Part shown: positions 9,515-18,570 of the stretch, in pieces | Position numbering within the stretch: the first letter of the stretch is position 1 | Layout of the letters: every line of letters starts with the position of its first letter | Origin: Nocardioides islandensis | GTDB taxonomy: Bacteria > Actinomycetota > Actinomycetes > Propionibacteriales > Nocardioidaceae | DNA: 64,000 nucleotides | Direction: 5' to 3' | Assembly (NCBI RefSeq): GCF_015352455.1 | Contig: NZ_JADKPN010000002.1 | Coordinates: 310,001 to 374,000, forward strand | Program-made: the position numbers and the translations under genes | Notes under the pieces: model-generated | What the model was told of the DNA's origin: nothing | Databases searched by the model: none | The model's input: the letters and a program-made list of their open reading frames with translations, nothing else

Positions 9515-10168
9515 GTGAACGACGTGGCCGGCTCGGGCGCGACCGCCCGCCCTCGCGGGGGCCGCCTGCCGCGCCAGGAACGACGGGCCCAGCTGCTGGA
9601 CTCCGCGCTCGAGGTGTTCGTCGCCCAGGGCTACCACGCCGCCGCGATGGACGACATCGCCGAGCGGGCCGGGGTGTCCAAGCCGGTGCTGTACCAGCAC
9701 TTCCCGGGCAAGCTCGAGCTGTACCTCGCCCTCCTCGACGCCTCCTGCGACGCCGTGGTCGACAACTGCCGGGTCGCGCTCGAGTCCACGCACGACAACA
9801 AGCAGCGCGTCGCGGCGACGATGGACGTGTTCTTCGAGTACGTCGCGGGCGACACCGGCGCGTTCCGGCTGGTGTTCGAGAGCGACCTGACCAACGAGCC
9901 GGCGGTCCGCGAGCGGGTGGACAAGGTGACCACCGACTGCGCCGAGATGATCGCGTCCGTCATCCACGAGGACACCGGGCTGCCGGACATCGAGGCCAAG
10001 CTGCTGGCCGTCTCGCTGGTGGGAATGGCCCAGGTCAGCGCGAGGTTCTGGCTGTCCGAGACGTCCGGGATCAAGCAGTCCGCCGCCGCGGCCCTGGTGG
10101 CCGGCCTGGCGTGGCGTGGGATCCGCGGCTACCCCCTGACCGATGACCCCGTCACCGGCCACCACTGA
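9515..10168 (+). CDS. TetR-family transcriptional regulator
   Basis: The GTG of VNDVAGSGATARPRGGR gives 217 residues; a longer frame exists but the leaderless -10 box fixes this start. The N-terminal helix-turn-helix is clear: RRAQLLDSALEVFVAQGYHA, AAMDDIAERAGVSKPVLYQH, FPGKLELYLALLD. The C-terminal ligand domain is helical and ends in DPVTGHH. The next gene encodes DUF3107 (gap 26 bp), a pairing common in actinobacteria and probably one transcript. The ligand and targets are unknown. Confidence 0.92.
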   Translation: MNDVAGSGATARPRGGRLPRQERRAQLLDSALEVFVAQGYHAAAMDDIAERAGVSKPVLYQHFPGKLELYLALLDASCDAVVDNCRVALESTHDNKQRVAATMDVFFEYVAGDTGAFRLVFESDLTNEPAVRERVDKVTTDCAEMIASVIHEDTGLPDIEAKLLAVSLVGMAQVSARFWLSETSGIKQSAAAALVAGLAWRGIRGYPLTDDPVTGHH

Positions 10169-10194
10169 ACGAGCCACGAGAAGGAGCAACACCC

Positions 10195-10416
10195 ATGGAG
10201 GTCAAGATCGGCGTGCAGCACGCGCCGCGCGAGGTCGTGCTGGAGACGCACGAGACGCTGGACGACGTGCAGAAGCGCGTCACCGAAGCGGTGAAGAGCA
10301 ACGGCACGTTGGCCATCGACGACGTCAAGGGCCGCCGGATCCTGGTGCCCGGCGACAAGATCGCGTACGTCGAGATCGGTGGCGGCGTGGCGGGGCAGGT
10401 CGGCTTCCGCTCCTGA
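10195..10416 (+). CDS. DUF3107 domain-containing protein
   Basis: A 73-residue protein starting MEVKIGVQHAPREVVLET and ending GGGVAGQVGFRS, the full length of the DUF3107 family, an actinobacterial small protein predicted to form a compact alpha/beta fold. A strong ribosome site (GAGAAGGAG) precedes the ATG by 8 nt. It follows the TetR gene by 26 bp and is probably cotranscribed. The function of the family is unknown. Confidence 0.92.
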   Translation: MEVKIGVQHAPREVVLETHETLDDVQKRVTEAVKSNGTLAIDDVKGRRILVPGDKIAYVEIGGGVAGQVGFRS

Positions 10417-10531
10417 CCCGCGGCGGGCCGACCCTGAATCAACCCTGGTTCGGGGCTCCGGCCCGTGATTTCGGCGGTTCTGCCGGGCACGATCGAGAGA
10501 GCAACACCCCTCTCGCGAAAGGACTGAGGTC

Positions 10532-10801
10532 ATGATCGACCTCCTGCTGATGATCATCGGCGGCGCCATCATCGGCTGGGTCGGCAAGAAGCTGGCCCGC
10601 GGCGACGTGCGCATCCCGACCTGGCTGACGGTCGCCTGCGGCATCGGCGGCGTGCTGATCGGCAACTTCCTCTACACGCTGTTCTTCAAGGACAACACGC
10701 CCGGCTTCGACTGGTGGCGGCACACCTGGCAGGTCGTGGTCGCCGCGGTGCTGGTGACCTTCGCCGCCGGCTACCGCACCAAGCCGCGCGTCCGGGTCTG
10801 A
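10532..10801 (+). CDS. Small membrane protein, GlsB/YeaQ-like
   Basis: An 89-residue protein with three hydrophobic segments: MIDLLLMIIGGAIIGWVG (1-18), LTVACGIGGVLIGNFLYTLF (about 33-52) and VVVAAVLVTFAAGY (about 68-82). Glycine spacing and length resemble the GlsB/YeaQ/YmgE transglycosylase-associated family of stress-linked inner-membrane proteins, but the match is by eye only. A GAAAGGACTGAGG ribosome site precedes the ATG. The 115 bp upstream probably carries its promoter, though I could not assign one. Confidence 0.75.
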   Translation: MIDLLLMIIGGAIIGWVGKKLARGDVRIPTWLTVACGIGGVLIGNFLYTLFFKDNTPGFDWWRHTWQVVVAAVLVTFAAGYRTKPRVRV

Positions 10802-10810
10802 CGCATTCGC

Positions 10811-11536
10811 TCAGGAGGCGAGGCCGAGCTCGGCCATCCGTTCCTCGTGGCGCTCGGTGATCCGGGTGAACATCCGCCCGATCGCCGCGAGGTCCAGGCC
10901 GGGCCGGTCGACGCCTCCGGCGAGCAGCGCCGACAGCGCGTCCCGCTCGGCCGCGACGCGTTGGGCCTGGGTCAGCGCCTCGCCCATCAGCCGGCGACCC
11001 CACAACGCGAGCCGGCCGCCGAGCGCGGGCTGCGCGGCGATGGCGTTCCGGATCCGCTCGACCACGAACTCCGACTGGCCCGAGTCGTCGAGCGACGCGA
11101 TCACCAGGTCGCGAGTGGCCGCATCCAGGTACGCCGCGATCTCGCGGTAGAAGTCGGCGGCCATCCCGTCGCCGACGTAGGCCTTCACCAGCCCCTCGTA
11201 CCAGTCCGACGGCGCGGTGTGACGGTGGAACTTCTCGATCGGCTCGATGAACCCGGCCATCGCCTCGAACGGGTCGGCCCCGAGCTCGGTGAGCCGGTCG
11301 TGCAGCCGGCCGACGTGCCCGAGCTCGGCGGCCGCCATGCTCGCCAGGGCGACCTTGTCGCGGATGGTCGGCGCCATCTTGGCGTCCTCCGCGAGCCGCT
11401 CGAAGGCGGAGATCTCGCCGTAGGAGATCGCGCCCAGCAGGTCGACGACGGCCTCGCGGTACGCCGGGTCCTGGAAGTCCGCCGGGTCACCCGACACGTG
11501 ACCCGCCACGTCGTCGGACTCCTGAGATGCGGGCAT
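10811..11536 (-). CDS. Ferritin-like fold protein (MiaE-like)
   Basis: A 241-residue helical protein. Iron-ligand-like motifs typical of the ferritin-like/MiaE_2 group are present: ISYGEISAFERLAED, AAAELGHVGRLHDRL (ExxH) and ITERHEERMAELG. In actinobacteria these are annotated as ferritin-like or tRNA 2-methylthio-N6-isopentenyladenosine hydroxylase-like proteins; whether this one modifies tRNA is not known. The ATG lies 6 nt after a TAGGTT -10 box, which points to a leaderless message. The gene is divergent from the DEAD-box helicase gene and their promoter elements face each other within about 20 bp. Confidence 0.85.
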   Translation of the reverse strand: MPASQESDDVAGHVSGDPADFQDPAYREAVVDLLGAISYGEISAFERLAEDAKMAPTIRDKVALASMAAAELGHVGRLHDRLTELGADPFEAMAGFIEPIEKFHRHTAPSDWYEGLVKAYVGDGMAADFYREIAAYLDAATRDLVIASLDDSGQSEFVVERIRNAIAAQPALGGRLALWGRRLMGEALTQAQRVAAERDALSALLAGGVDRPGLDLAAIGRMFTRITERHEERMAELGLAS

Positions 11537-11542
11537 GCTGCC

Positions 11543-11558
11543 AACCTACCGATAGGAT
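11543..11558. promoter_or_regulatory. Divergent promoter pair (ferritin-like / DEAD-box helicase)
   Basis: On the minus strand TAGGTT (11543-11548) lies 6 nt before the ferritin-like ATG. On the plus strand TAGGAT (11553-11558) is positioned as the -10 of the helicase transcript. The two boxes form an imperfect dyad (AACCTA ccga TAGGAT), so the promoters could interfere or share a regulator. Confidence 0.45.
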
Positions 11559-11564
11559 GTGGGG

Positions 11565-11710
11565 GAACACCCCGCCTGACCTGCGCCCCGATCCGGGTGC
11601 GCGGACGTGTGACAGAGGCGGATGCATGTGCGCGGCAGACCGCGTGAGCTCTCTTCGGCTCGAATCCTGGTCCGCCGTACGGACCCCATCGAGGAAGAGA
11701 ACTCCACATC
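11565..11710 (+). other. Long 5' leader of the DEAD-box helicase gene
   Basis: If the TAGGAT box at 11553-11558 is the promoter, the helicase message carries a leader of roughly 145 nt, unusual in a region where many genes look leaderless. It contains GC-rich self-complementary stretches (for example GTCCGCC...GTACGGAC-like) and ends in GAGGAAGAG, the likely ribosome site. Cold-shock DEAD-box helicase genes often carry structured, autoregulatory leaders. Confidence 0.35.
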
Positions 11711-13177
<1,467 letters not shown>

Positions 13178-13188
13178 GGGCTTCTTGT

Positions 13189-13209
13189 CACCCGCGAGGC
13201 TGCGGGGTG
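13189..13209 (+). terminator. Possible hairpin after the DEAD-box gene
   Basis: CACCCGC (13189-13195) can pair with GCGGGGTG (13202-13209) with one bulge, 12 bp after the helicase stop. There is no U-run, so it is at best a weak or factor-assisted terminator. Confidence 0.3.
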
Positions 13210-13222
13210 CGTCAGTCTCTGC

Positions 13223-14647
13223 ATGAGCCTGTCGAAGGTGGTCGCGGCGACCTTGCTGGTCGCCGCGCTCACCGCCTGTGAGGACGCTTCCCCGCTCGTG
13301 GAGCAGCCGGCCACCGTGCCGGTCGTGCTCGACTACAGCACGACCCCGTCCGACATCGGGGCGCTGCTGTACCTCGCCTCCGACCCCGGCGTGGACCTGC
13401 TCGCCGTCACGCTGCCGGGCACCGGCGAGGCGGACTGCGCCCCGGGCACCCGGAACACCCGCCAGCTGCTGGCCATCGCGGGCCGGCCCGACGTGCCCGT
13501 CGGCTGCGGGCGGGACCGGCCGCTGAGCGGTCACCGGGACTGGCCCGACGAGTGGCGGAGGGCGGCCAACGCGCTGCCGCGGATCCCCGTGCAGCGCCTC
13601 GGGCAGGGTCCGGTCGTCGACGCCGAGGCGATGCTCCCGGACGTGCTCGAGCGAGCCGGTCGCCCGGTGACCGTGGTGGCCGTCGGACCCCTGACGAACA
13701 TCGCCGTGACCCTGGCGGCCCACCCCGAGCTGGCCTCGACGATCGAGCGCATCGTGGTCATGGGCGGCGCGGTCGACGTCGCGGGGAACGTGCCGGACGC
13801 CCCGAGCGCCGAGTGGAACCTGTACATCGACCCGGAGGCGGCCCGGATCGTCCTGGGATCCGGCGTGCCGGTCCTGCTCGTGCCCCTCGACGCCACCAAC
13901 GACGTCCCGTTCGGTCGCACCGAGCTGCTGCGCCTCGGCCTGCTCGAGACGCCCGCCGGTGTGGCCGAGTACCAGCGGATGTCGGCGCAGACCTTCTTCG
14001 ACGGGGCCTTCATGTGGGACGAGCTCGCCGCGGTCGCCACGATGAGACCGGAGACGGTCACGGTCGAGAGGCGGCGCCTCGTCGTCGACGCCGACGGCGC
14101 GACCCTGGCCCGCGACGACGGGTCGCCCGTCGACGTCGCGGTGGCCGCTGACCCGGCGGCGTTCGACCACGAGTTCCGCCGGGTGCTGAACGGCGGCAGC
14201 CTGCCGCCGATCCCACCGCTGACGTCGGAGGAGCTCGGCTACCTGACGGCGCTGTCCGCCGGCCTACGGCGTGCCGAGGCCCAGGCACAGGCGTCGTTCG
14301 AGGCGCTCGCCGACGCCGACGTGCACGCCCAGGCCGCGGCGTTCATCTCCGGCACCGTCGACGCCGTCGCCGGCCTGGAGGCCGACCTCCGCCACCGGGA
14401 GACGCCCCCGGGGCTCACCGACGCCATGACGCGGCTCTGGGCGACGACGGATGCGATCCGGGCCGCCGAGGGAGACCTGCTGGCGGCGGTACCAGGGGTC
14501 GACGGAGCCGACGTCTGGGCGGTGATCGAGACCGTCTTCGAGCAGGTGCGGCCCGACGCGACGATCGAGGACCTGTTCGCGGTCACCGAGGAGCTCGAGG
14601 ACTACTCGTTGCTGCGGGGTGGTCCCGACCTCGGCCTCACGCAGTGA
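13223..14647 (+). CDS. Lipoprotein nucleoside-hydrolase homologue
   Basis: A 474-residue protein with a lipoprotein signal (VVAATLLVAALTAC, lipid-modified Cys19). The middle is an inosine-uridine nucleoside hydrolase fold: PLTNIAVTLAAHPEL, VVMGGAVDVAGNVPD, EWNLYIDPEAARIVL and MWDELAAVA. The N-terminal calcium/ribose motif, normally DTDxGxDD, reads DYSTTPSD at 37-44, so two metal-site aspartates are Ser39 and Ser43, and the usual HDP motif has lost its His. Residues from about 340 form an extra helical C-terminal region. It may therefore bind rather than hydrolyse nucleosides, or be inactive. The last 11 bp overlap the convergent L,D-transpeptidase gene. Confidence 0.8.
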   Translation: MSLSKVVAATLLVAALTACEDASPLVEQPATVPVVLDYSTTPSDIGALLYLASDPGVDLLAVTLPGTGEADCAPGTRNTRQLLAIAGRPDVPVGCGRDRPLSGHRDWPDEWRRAANALPRIPVQRLGQGPVVDAEAMLPDVLERAGRPVTVVAVGPLTNIAVTLAAHPELASTIERIVVMGGAVDVAGNVPDAPSAEWNLYIDPEAARIVLGSGVPVLLVPLDATNDVPFGRTELLRLGLLETPAGVAEYQRMSAQTFFDGAFMWDELAAVATMRPETVTVERRRLVVDADGATLARDDGSPVDVAVAADPAAFDHEFRRVLNGGSLPPIPPLTSEELGYLTALSAGLRRAEAQAQASFEALADADVHAQAAAFISGTVDAVAGLEADLRHRETPPGLTDAMTRLWATTDAIRAAEGDLLAAVPGVDGADVWAVIETVFEQVRPDATIEDLFAVTEELEDYSLLRGGPDLGLTQ

Positions 14648-15338
14648 CGACGACGGGCGTACCGAGCGGCGCGAAGTTCCACAACGCGATCGCGTCGGCC
14701 CGGCGCTGACGGATGCAGCCGTGGCTCATCGGCGTGCCCAGCTGGGCCTCGGTCTGGATGAGCCGACCGTCCTTGACCGGGATGTCGTGGAAGCCGATGG
14801 CGGCCCCGGAGTCGCCCTGGGTGAACCGCACGAAGTACTTCATGCTGCCCGAGTCGTCGACGCCCCAGGCGTCCTCGGACTTCGAGTACACGTTGAACGT
14901 GCCGGGGTGCAGGTTGTCGTAGGTGCTGCCCGAGACCTGGTAGGTGCGCACGACCGTGTCGTGGTCGGCGGACACCAGCCACACGCGCTGGCGGCTCTGG
15001 CTGAAGACGATGCGCTTGCCGGTGCCGGAGTCGGCCGGCAGCGCGGTCTCGAGCTTGGGGTCGATTCGGCTCTCGGAGGAGTCCGCCGACGCGCCGACGC
15101 CGGTGCCCTTGGTCTTCGGCGTCTGGCCCGGCGTGCCGCCCTGGGGCTGCTGTGCCGTGTCGGTCGTCCGGGCCTGTGCGGACAAGTCGTTCGAGGCCTG
15201 GGCAGGGGCCCCGCCGGAGCTGATGGGGAGCACACCGGTGCCACCGAGGAGCGCGATCGCGGTCACGGCCACCGACGCGCCCGCGCTGGCCAGCCGGCCG
15301 TACCGCGGCCGGACCGTGGTCTGCCGGTGCTTGCTCAT
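14637..15338 (-). CDS. L,D-transpeptidase (YkuD domain)
   Basis: A 233-residue exported protein starting MSKHRQTTVRPRYGR with one N-terminal hydrophobic segment (20-35), a Gln/Thr/Pro linker (45-90) and a YkuD catalytic domain. The active site is intact: His184 in GFHDIP and Ser-His-Gly-Cys208 in TPMSHGCIRQRR. Such enzymes make 3-3 cross-links in peptidoglycan or attach proteins to it outside the membrane. The ATG overlaps the TGA of the ParA-family gene (ATGA), so translation of the two is coupled. It ends 11 bp inside the convergent lipoprotein gene. Confidence 0.93.
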   Translation of the reverse strand: MSKHRQTTVRPRYGRLASAGASVAVTAIALLGGTGVLPISSGGAPAQASNDLSAQARTTDTAQQPQGGTPGQTPKTKGTGVGASADSSESRIDPKLETALPADSGTGKRIVFSQSRQRVWLVSADHDTVVRTYQVSGSTYDNLHPGTFNVYSKSEDAWGVDDSGSMKYFVRFTQGDSGAAIGFHDIPVKDGRLIQTEAQLGTPMSHGCIRQRRADAIALWNFAPLGTPVVVTA

Positions 15339-16153
15339 CGCCGCTTGCCCGAGGCCCGCCGGCTCCGCTCCACCAGGTTGGCCGCGGCCTCCCGATAGGC
15401 GCGTGCGCCCTTGCTGGTGCGCGACGTCGCCAGGATGGACCGGCCCGCGGCCGGCGCCTCGGCGAACTTGATGGTCTTCGGGATCGGCGGCTCGATGACG
15501 TCGAGCTCGTAGGTGTCCGAGATGGTCTCCAGCACGGTGCGCGCGTGGTTGGTGCGGCCGTCGTACAGCGTCGGCAGCACGCCCCAGACCTCGAGGTCGC
15601 GGTTGGTGAAGCGGCGTACGTCGTGCACGGTGTCCAGCAGCTGCCCGACGCCACGGTGCGAGAGCGTCTCGCACTGCAGCGGGATCAGCACGCCGTCGGC
15701 CGCGGTGAGGGCGGCGACCGTGAGCACGCCGAGCGAGGGCGGGCAGTCCAGGAGCACCCAGTCGTACTCGACCTGCTCGGCGAGGTCGGCCAGCGCGGCC
15801 TTGAGGACGTGCTCGCGGCCGGTTCGGGTGAGCAGGTCGGCCTCGGCACGGGCCAGCTCGATGGTCGCCGGCAGCAGGTCCACGCCGTCGTCGGTCTCGA
15901 TGATGACCTCGGAGGCGTGCGTGCCCTTGGTGAGGACGTGGTGGATCGAGATCTCGATGTCCTCGGGGTCGATGCCGAGCGAGAACGTGAGGCACGCCTG
16001 GGGGTCCAGGTCGACGAGGAGCACCGAGTGACCGAGCTCGGCGAGGGCCGCGCCGAGGGAGGCGACACTGGTCGTCTTGGCGACGCCACCCTTCTGGTTG
16101 GCGACGGCCAACGTGGTGGGCCTCGAAGCGGTCTGCGGGGTCGGGGAAGTCAT
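15335..16153 (-). CDS. ParA/Soj-family ATPase, no ParB partner nearby
   Basis: A 272-residue ParA-type ATPase with the deviant Walker A loop NQKGGVAKTTSVASL at about 19-33, Walker A' VLLVDLDPQACLTF and Walker B YDWVLLDCPPSLGVLTV. The genome's own partition ParA would normally sit beside parB near the origin; here the partner is an L,D-transpeptidase whose gene overlaps by ATGA. Orphan ParA-like ATPases in actinobacteria position envelope machinery or act with septation proteins, so a link to cell-wall cross-linking is plausible but inferred. CATGAT lies 8 nt before the ATG and may be a -10 box. Confidence 0.9.
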   Translation of the reverse strand: MTSPTPQTASRPTTLAVANQKGGVAKTTSVASLGAALAELGHSVLLVDLDPQACLTFSLGIDPEDIEISIHHVLTKGTHASEVIIETDDGVDLLPATIELARAEADLLTRTGREHVLKAALADLAEQVEYDWVLLDCPPSLGVLTVAALTAADGVLIPLQCETLSHRGVGQLLDTVHDVRRFTNRDLEVWGVLPTLYDGRTNHARTVLETISDTYELDVIEPPIPKTIKFAEAPAAGRSILATSRTSKGARAYREAAANLVERSRRASGKRR

Positions 16154-16214
16154 CGCCGACCATCATGCCGGACCCGGGAGGCGAAACGCGGCAGCAACCT
16201 GCTTCGATCGATGC

Positions 16215-16967
16215 ATGCCTACCGCTCTCGTGACCGGCGCCACGGCCGGCATCGGCCTGGAGTTCGCCCGCCAGCTCGCCGCCCGGGGCGACGACCTGGT
16301 GCTCGTCGCCCGCGACACCGAGCGCCTGGAGGCCCTCGCGGCCGACCTGCGCACCGTGCACGGGGTCGACGTGGAAGTGCTGTCGGCCGACCTCGTCGAC
16401 CGCGCGCAGCTGGCGACGGTCGAGCAACGGCTCGCCTCCGCCGAGCGCCCGGTCGACCTGCTCGTCAACAACGCCGGCTTCGGCCTGAAGCGCCGCTTCG
16501 GCGACAACGACGTCGAAGAGGAGCAGGCGATGCTCGACGTGCTCGTCGTCGCGGTGATGCGCCTGTCGCACGCGGCCCTCCGCGCGATGTCGGCCCGCGG
16601 CCGCGGCGGCATCATCAACGTGTCGAGCGTGGCGGCGTTCCTCCCCCGAGGCTCCTACTCGGCCGCCAAGGCCTACGTGAACAGCTTCGGCGCCTGGGCC
16701 GCCAACGAGTACCGCTCGAAGGGCGTCACCGTCACCACCCTGTGCCCCGGGTTCACCAAGACCGAGTTCCACGAGCGGATGGACGTACGCCGCGGCTCCG
16801 GCTTCCTCTGGCTCGACGCCGACTTCCTCGTCTCCGAGGCCCTCAAGGACTTCGACAAGGGCAAGTCCCTGTCAGTCCCCGGCGCCCAGTACAAGGTCAT
16901 CACCACCGCCACCCGGCTGGTACCGACCCGCATCAGCCAGCGGTTCCAGAGCCTGGGGAGGAAGTAG
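16215..16967 (+). CDS. Short-chain dehydrogenase/reductase
   Basis: A 250-residue SDR. The start is the ATG of MPTALVTGATAGIG; a second ATG 4 nt upstream is out of frame. The cofactor loop TGATAGIG is at 7-14 and NNAG at 85-88. The catalytic residues are Ser137/138 in NVSSVAAF, Tyr148 and Lys152 in SYSAAKAY. The position of Arg33 in VARDTERL favours NADP. The substrate is unknown. The gene stands alone, divergent from parA, and ends exactly at a 34-bp inverted repeat. Confidence 0.92.
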   Translation: MPTALVTGATAGIGLEFARQLAARGDDLVLVARDTERLEALAADLRTVHGVDVEVLSADLVDRAQLATVEQRLASAERPVDLLVNNAGFGLKRRFGDNDVEEEQAMLDVLVVAVMRLSHAALRAMSARGRGGIINVSSVAAFLPRGSYSAAKAYVNSFGAWAANEYRSKGVTVTTLCPGFTKTEFHERMDVRRGSGFLWLDADFLVSEALKDFDKGKSLSVPGAQYKVITTATRLVPTRISQRFQSLGRK

Positions 16968-17068
16968 GTCTGGGGTCGCGGTAATCGCGCGATCGCAGCC
17001 GAACTGCAGACTTTGGCCACGAAAAGCTGTCATACGGCTGCGATCGCGCGGTTATCGGCACCCCAGAC
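16968..17068. repeat. 34-bp inverted repeat between convergent genes
   Basis: The arm 16968-17001 (beginning GTCTGGGGT, ending GCGCGATCGCAGCCG) and the arm 17035-17068 are reverse complements at 30 of 34 positions, with a 33-nt loop of ordinary composition. It starts on the base after the dehydrogenase stop and ends 14 bp before the MarC stop, so it can act as a bidirectional terminator. Its length and the CGATCG core also suggest a dispersed repeat element. Confidence 0.8.
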
Positions 17069-17082
17069 ACCGCCGGACCAGC

Positions 17083-17700
17083 TCACCCCTTGCCGGCGAT
17101 GAAGGCGCGCACGGCGTCGGCGACCAGCTGGACCGCGATGGCAGACAGCAGCAGGCCCGCGATGCGGGTGACGAGCAGGACGCCGGACTCGCGGATCAGC
17201 CGCAGGATGGGCAGGGAGTAGCGCATCGCCACCCAGATGCAGATGTGGACCAGCACCACGGCGAGCGCGACGGCCGTGAAGTCGGCGAAGTCGTGGACCC
17301 GGCGCGAGTAGAGCATCGTCGCGACGATCGCGCCGGGGCCGGCCAGCAGCGGCGTACCGAGCGGGACCATCGCGATGTTCGTGCCGACCTGGGCCGTGGG
17401 CTCCTTCTCGTTGCCGGTCAGCAGCTCGAGCGCGACCAGCAGGAGCAGCAGGCCGCCGGCGGCCTGGAGGGCGGGCAGGGAGATGTGGAGGTAGTCGAGG
17501 ATCCGCTGCCCGAAGAACGCGAACGCCGAGATCACCACGAACGACACCGCCACGGCCTGCCACGCGGCCCGGCGGGCCGTCGCCTTGGACCGCCCGCTGG
17601 TCAGCGACAGGAAGATCGGCACCGTACCGACGGGGTCCATGATCACGAACAGCGTCACGAAGGCGCTCGTCAGCAGCGTGGTGTCCAGCAGGTCGCTCAT
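17083..17700 (-). CDS. MarC-family integral membrane protein
   Basis: A 205-residue polytopic protein beginning MSDLLDTTLLTSAFVTLFVI with the MarC motif VIMDPVGTVPIFLSLT and later VPLGTPLLAGPGAIVATML. Six transmembrane helices are visible. MarC/UPF0056 proteins are conserved membrane proteins; the old link with antibiotic resistance was not upheld and the transported substrate is unknown. The ATG overlaps the TGA of the PHP phosphoesterase gene, so the two form an operon. A long inverted repeat follows the stop. Confidence 0.93.
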   Translation of the reverse strand: MSDLLDTTLLTSAFVTLFVIMDPVGTVPIFLSLTSGRSKATARRAAWQAVAVSFVVISAFAFFGQRILDYLHISLPALQAAGGLLLLLVALELLTGNEKEPTAQVGTNIAMVPLGTPLLAGPGAIVATMLYSRRVHDFADFTAVALAVVLVHICIWVAMRYSLPILRLIRESGVLLVTRIAGLLLSAIAVQLVADAVRAFIAGKG

Positions 17701-18545
17701 CGACCGGCCCGTGCCTTCGCCGCCAGCTCGACGATCCGGCCGTACTCGGCCGGGTCGGTCGTGTTGCACCCCAGGTCGTGGTCGACCTTGCCCGTGCCGT
17801 GGTAGTCGCTGGACCCGGTGACGATGAGCCCCAGGTTGCCCGCGATCGCCCGCAGCCGGGCTCTCCGTGAGGCGTCGTGCCCCTGGTGGTCGACCTCGAT
17901 CCCGGCCAGCCCCAGCTCCTGCAGCGAGGCGAACGCTCCTTCGGTCAGCACGGTCCCGGCCGTCCGCGCCCACGGGTGTGCGATGACGGGCACACCGCCC
18001 GCGGCGACGACCAGCGGGACCATGTCCTCGAGGTTCGCGGCGTACCGCGTCGCGTAGCCGGGCCGGCCCGGGCTCAGGTACCGCTCGAACGCCTCGGCCC
18101 GGTCGGCCACGACACCGGCGGCCACGAGTGCGTCGGCGACGTGCGGGCGGCCGGTCGCGGGCGTGCCCGCGGCCACCCGGCGTACGTCGTCCTCGCTCAG
18201 GTCGACGCCCACCTCACGCAGCTTGTCCAGGATGGCCGGCACCCGTGAGTTGCGGCCGTCGAGCACCCGGTCCAGCGCATGGAGCAGCGAGGGGTCCTCG
18301 CCGTCCGGCAGGTAGGCGAGCAGGTGCACACCTGCGTGCTGGAACCGCGTGCTGATCTCGATCCCGGTGACCAGCTCGATGCCGCACTCGGCGGCCGCGG
18401 CTGCGGCCTCGGACCAGCCCTGCGCGGTGTCGTGGTCGGTCAGCGCCACCACGTCCAGGCCCGCGTCGGCCGCCGCGCGCACCATCTCGGCCGGGCTCTG
18501 CGTGCCGTCGCTGGCGCGCGAGTGGGTGTGGAGGTCGATGCGCAC
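17697..18545 (-). CDS. PHP-domain phosphoesterase (RNase AM-like)
   Basis: A 282-residue protein with PHP metal-binding motifs: MRIDLHTHSRASDGT (His6, His8, Asp13), VVALTDHDTAQG, later IAHPWAR and SSDYHGTGK. Length and motifs match the YciV/TrpH group, which includes the 5'-3' exoribonuclease/3',5'-nucleotide bisphosphate phosphatase RNase AM. The reaction is therefore probably hydrolysis of short oligonucleotides or nucleoside 3',5'-bisphosphates in the cytosol. It is translationally coupled to marC downstream. Confidence 0.9.
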   Translation of the reverse strand: MRIDLHTHSRASDGTQSPAEMVRAAADAGLDVVALTDHDTAQGWSEAAAAAAECGIELVTGIEISTRFQHAGVHLLAYLPDGEDPSLLHALDRVLDGRNSRVPAILDKLREVGVDLSEDDVRRVAAGTPATGRPHVADALVAAGVVADRAEAFERYLSPGRPGYATRYAANLEDMVPLVVAAGGVPVIAHPWARTAGTVLTEGAFASLQELGLAGIEVDHQGHDASRRARLRAIAGNLGLIVTGSSDYHGTGKVDHDLGCNTTDPAEYGRIVELAAKARAGR

Positions 18546-18570
18546 CAGCCCACCCTCTCACCACGAAACC

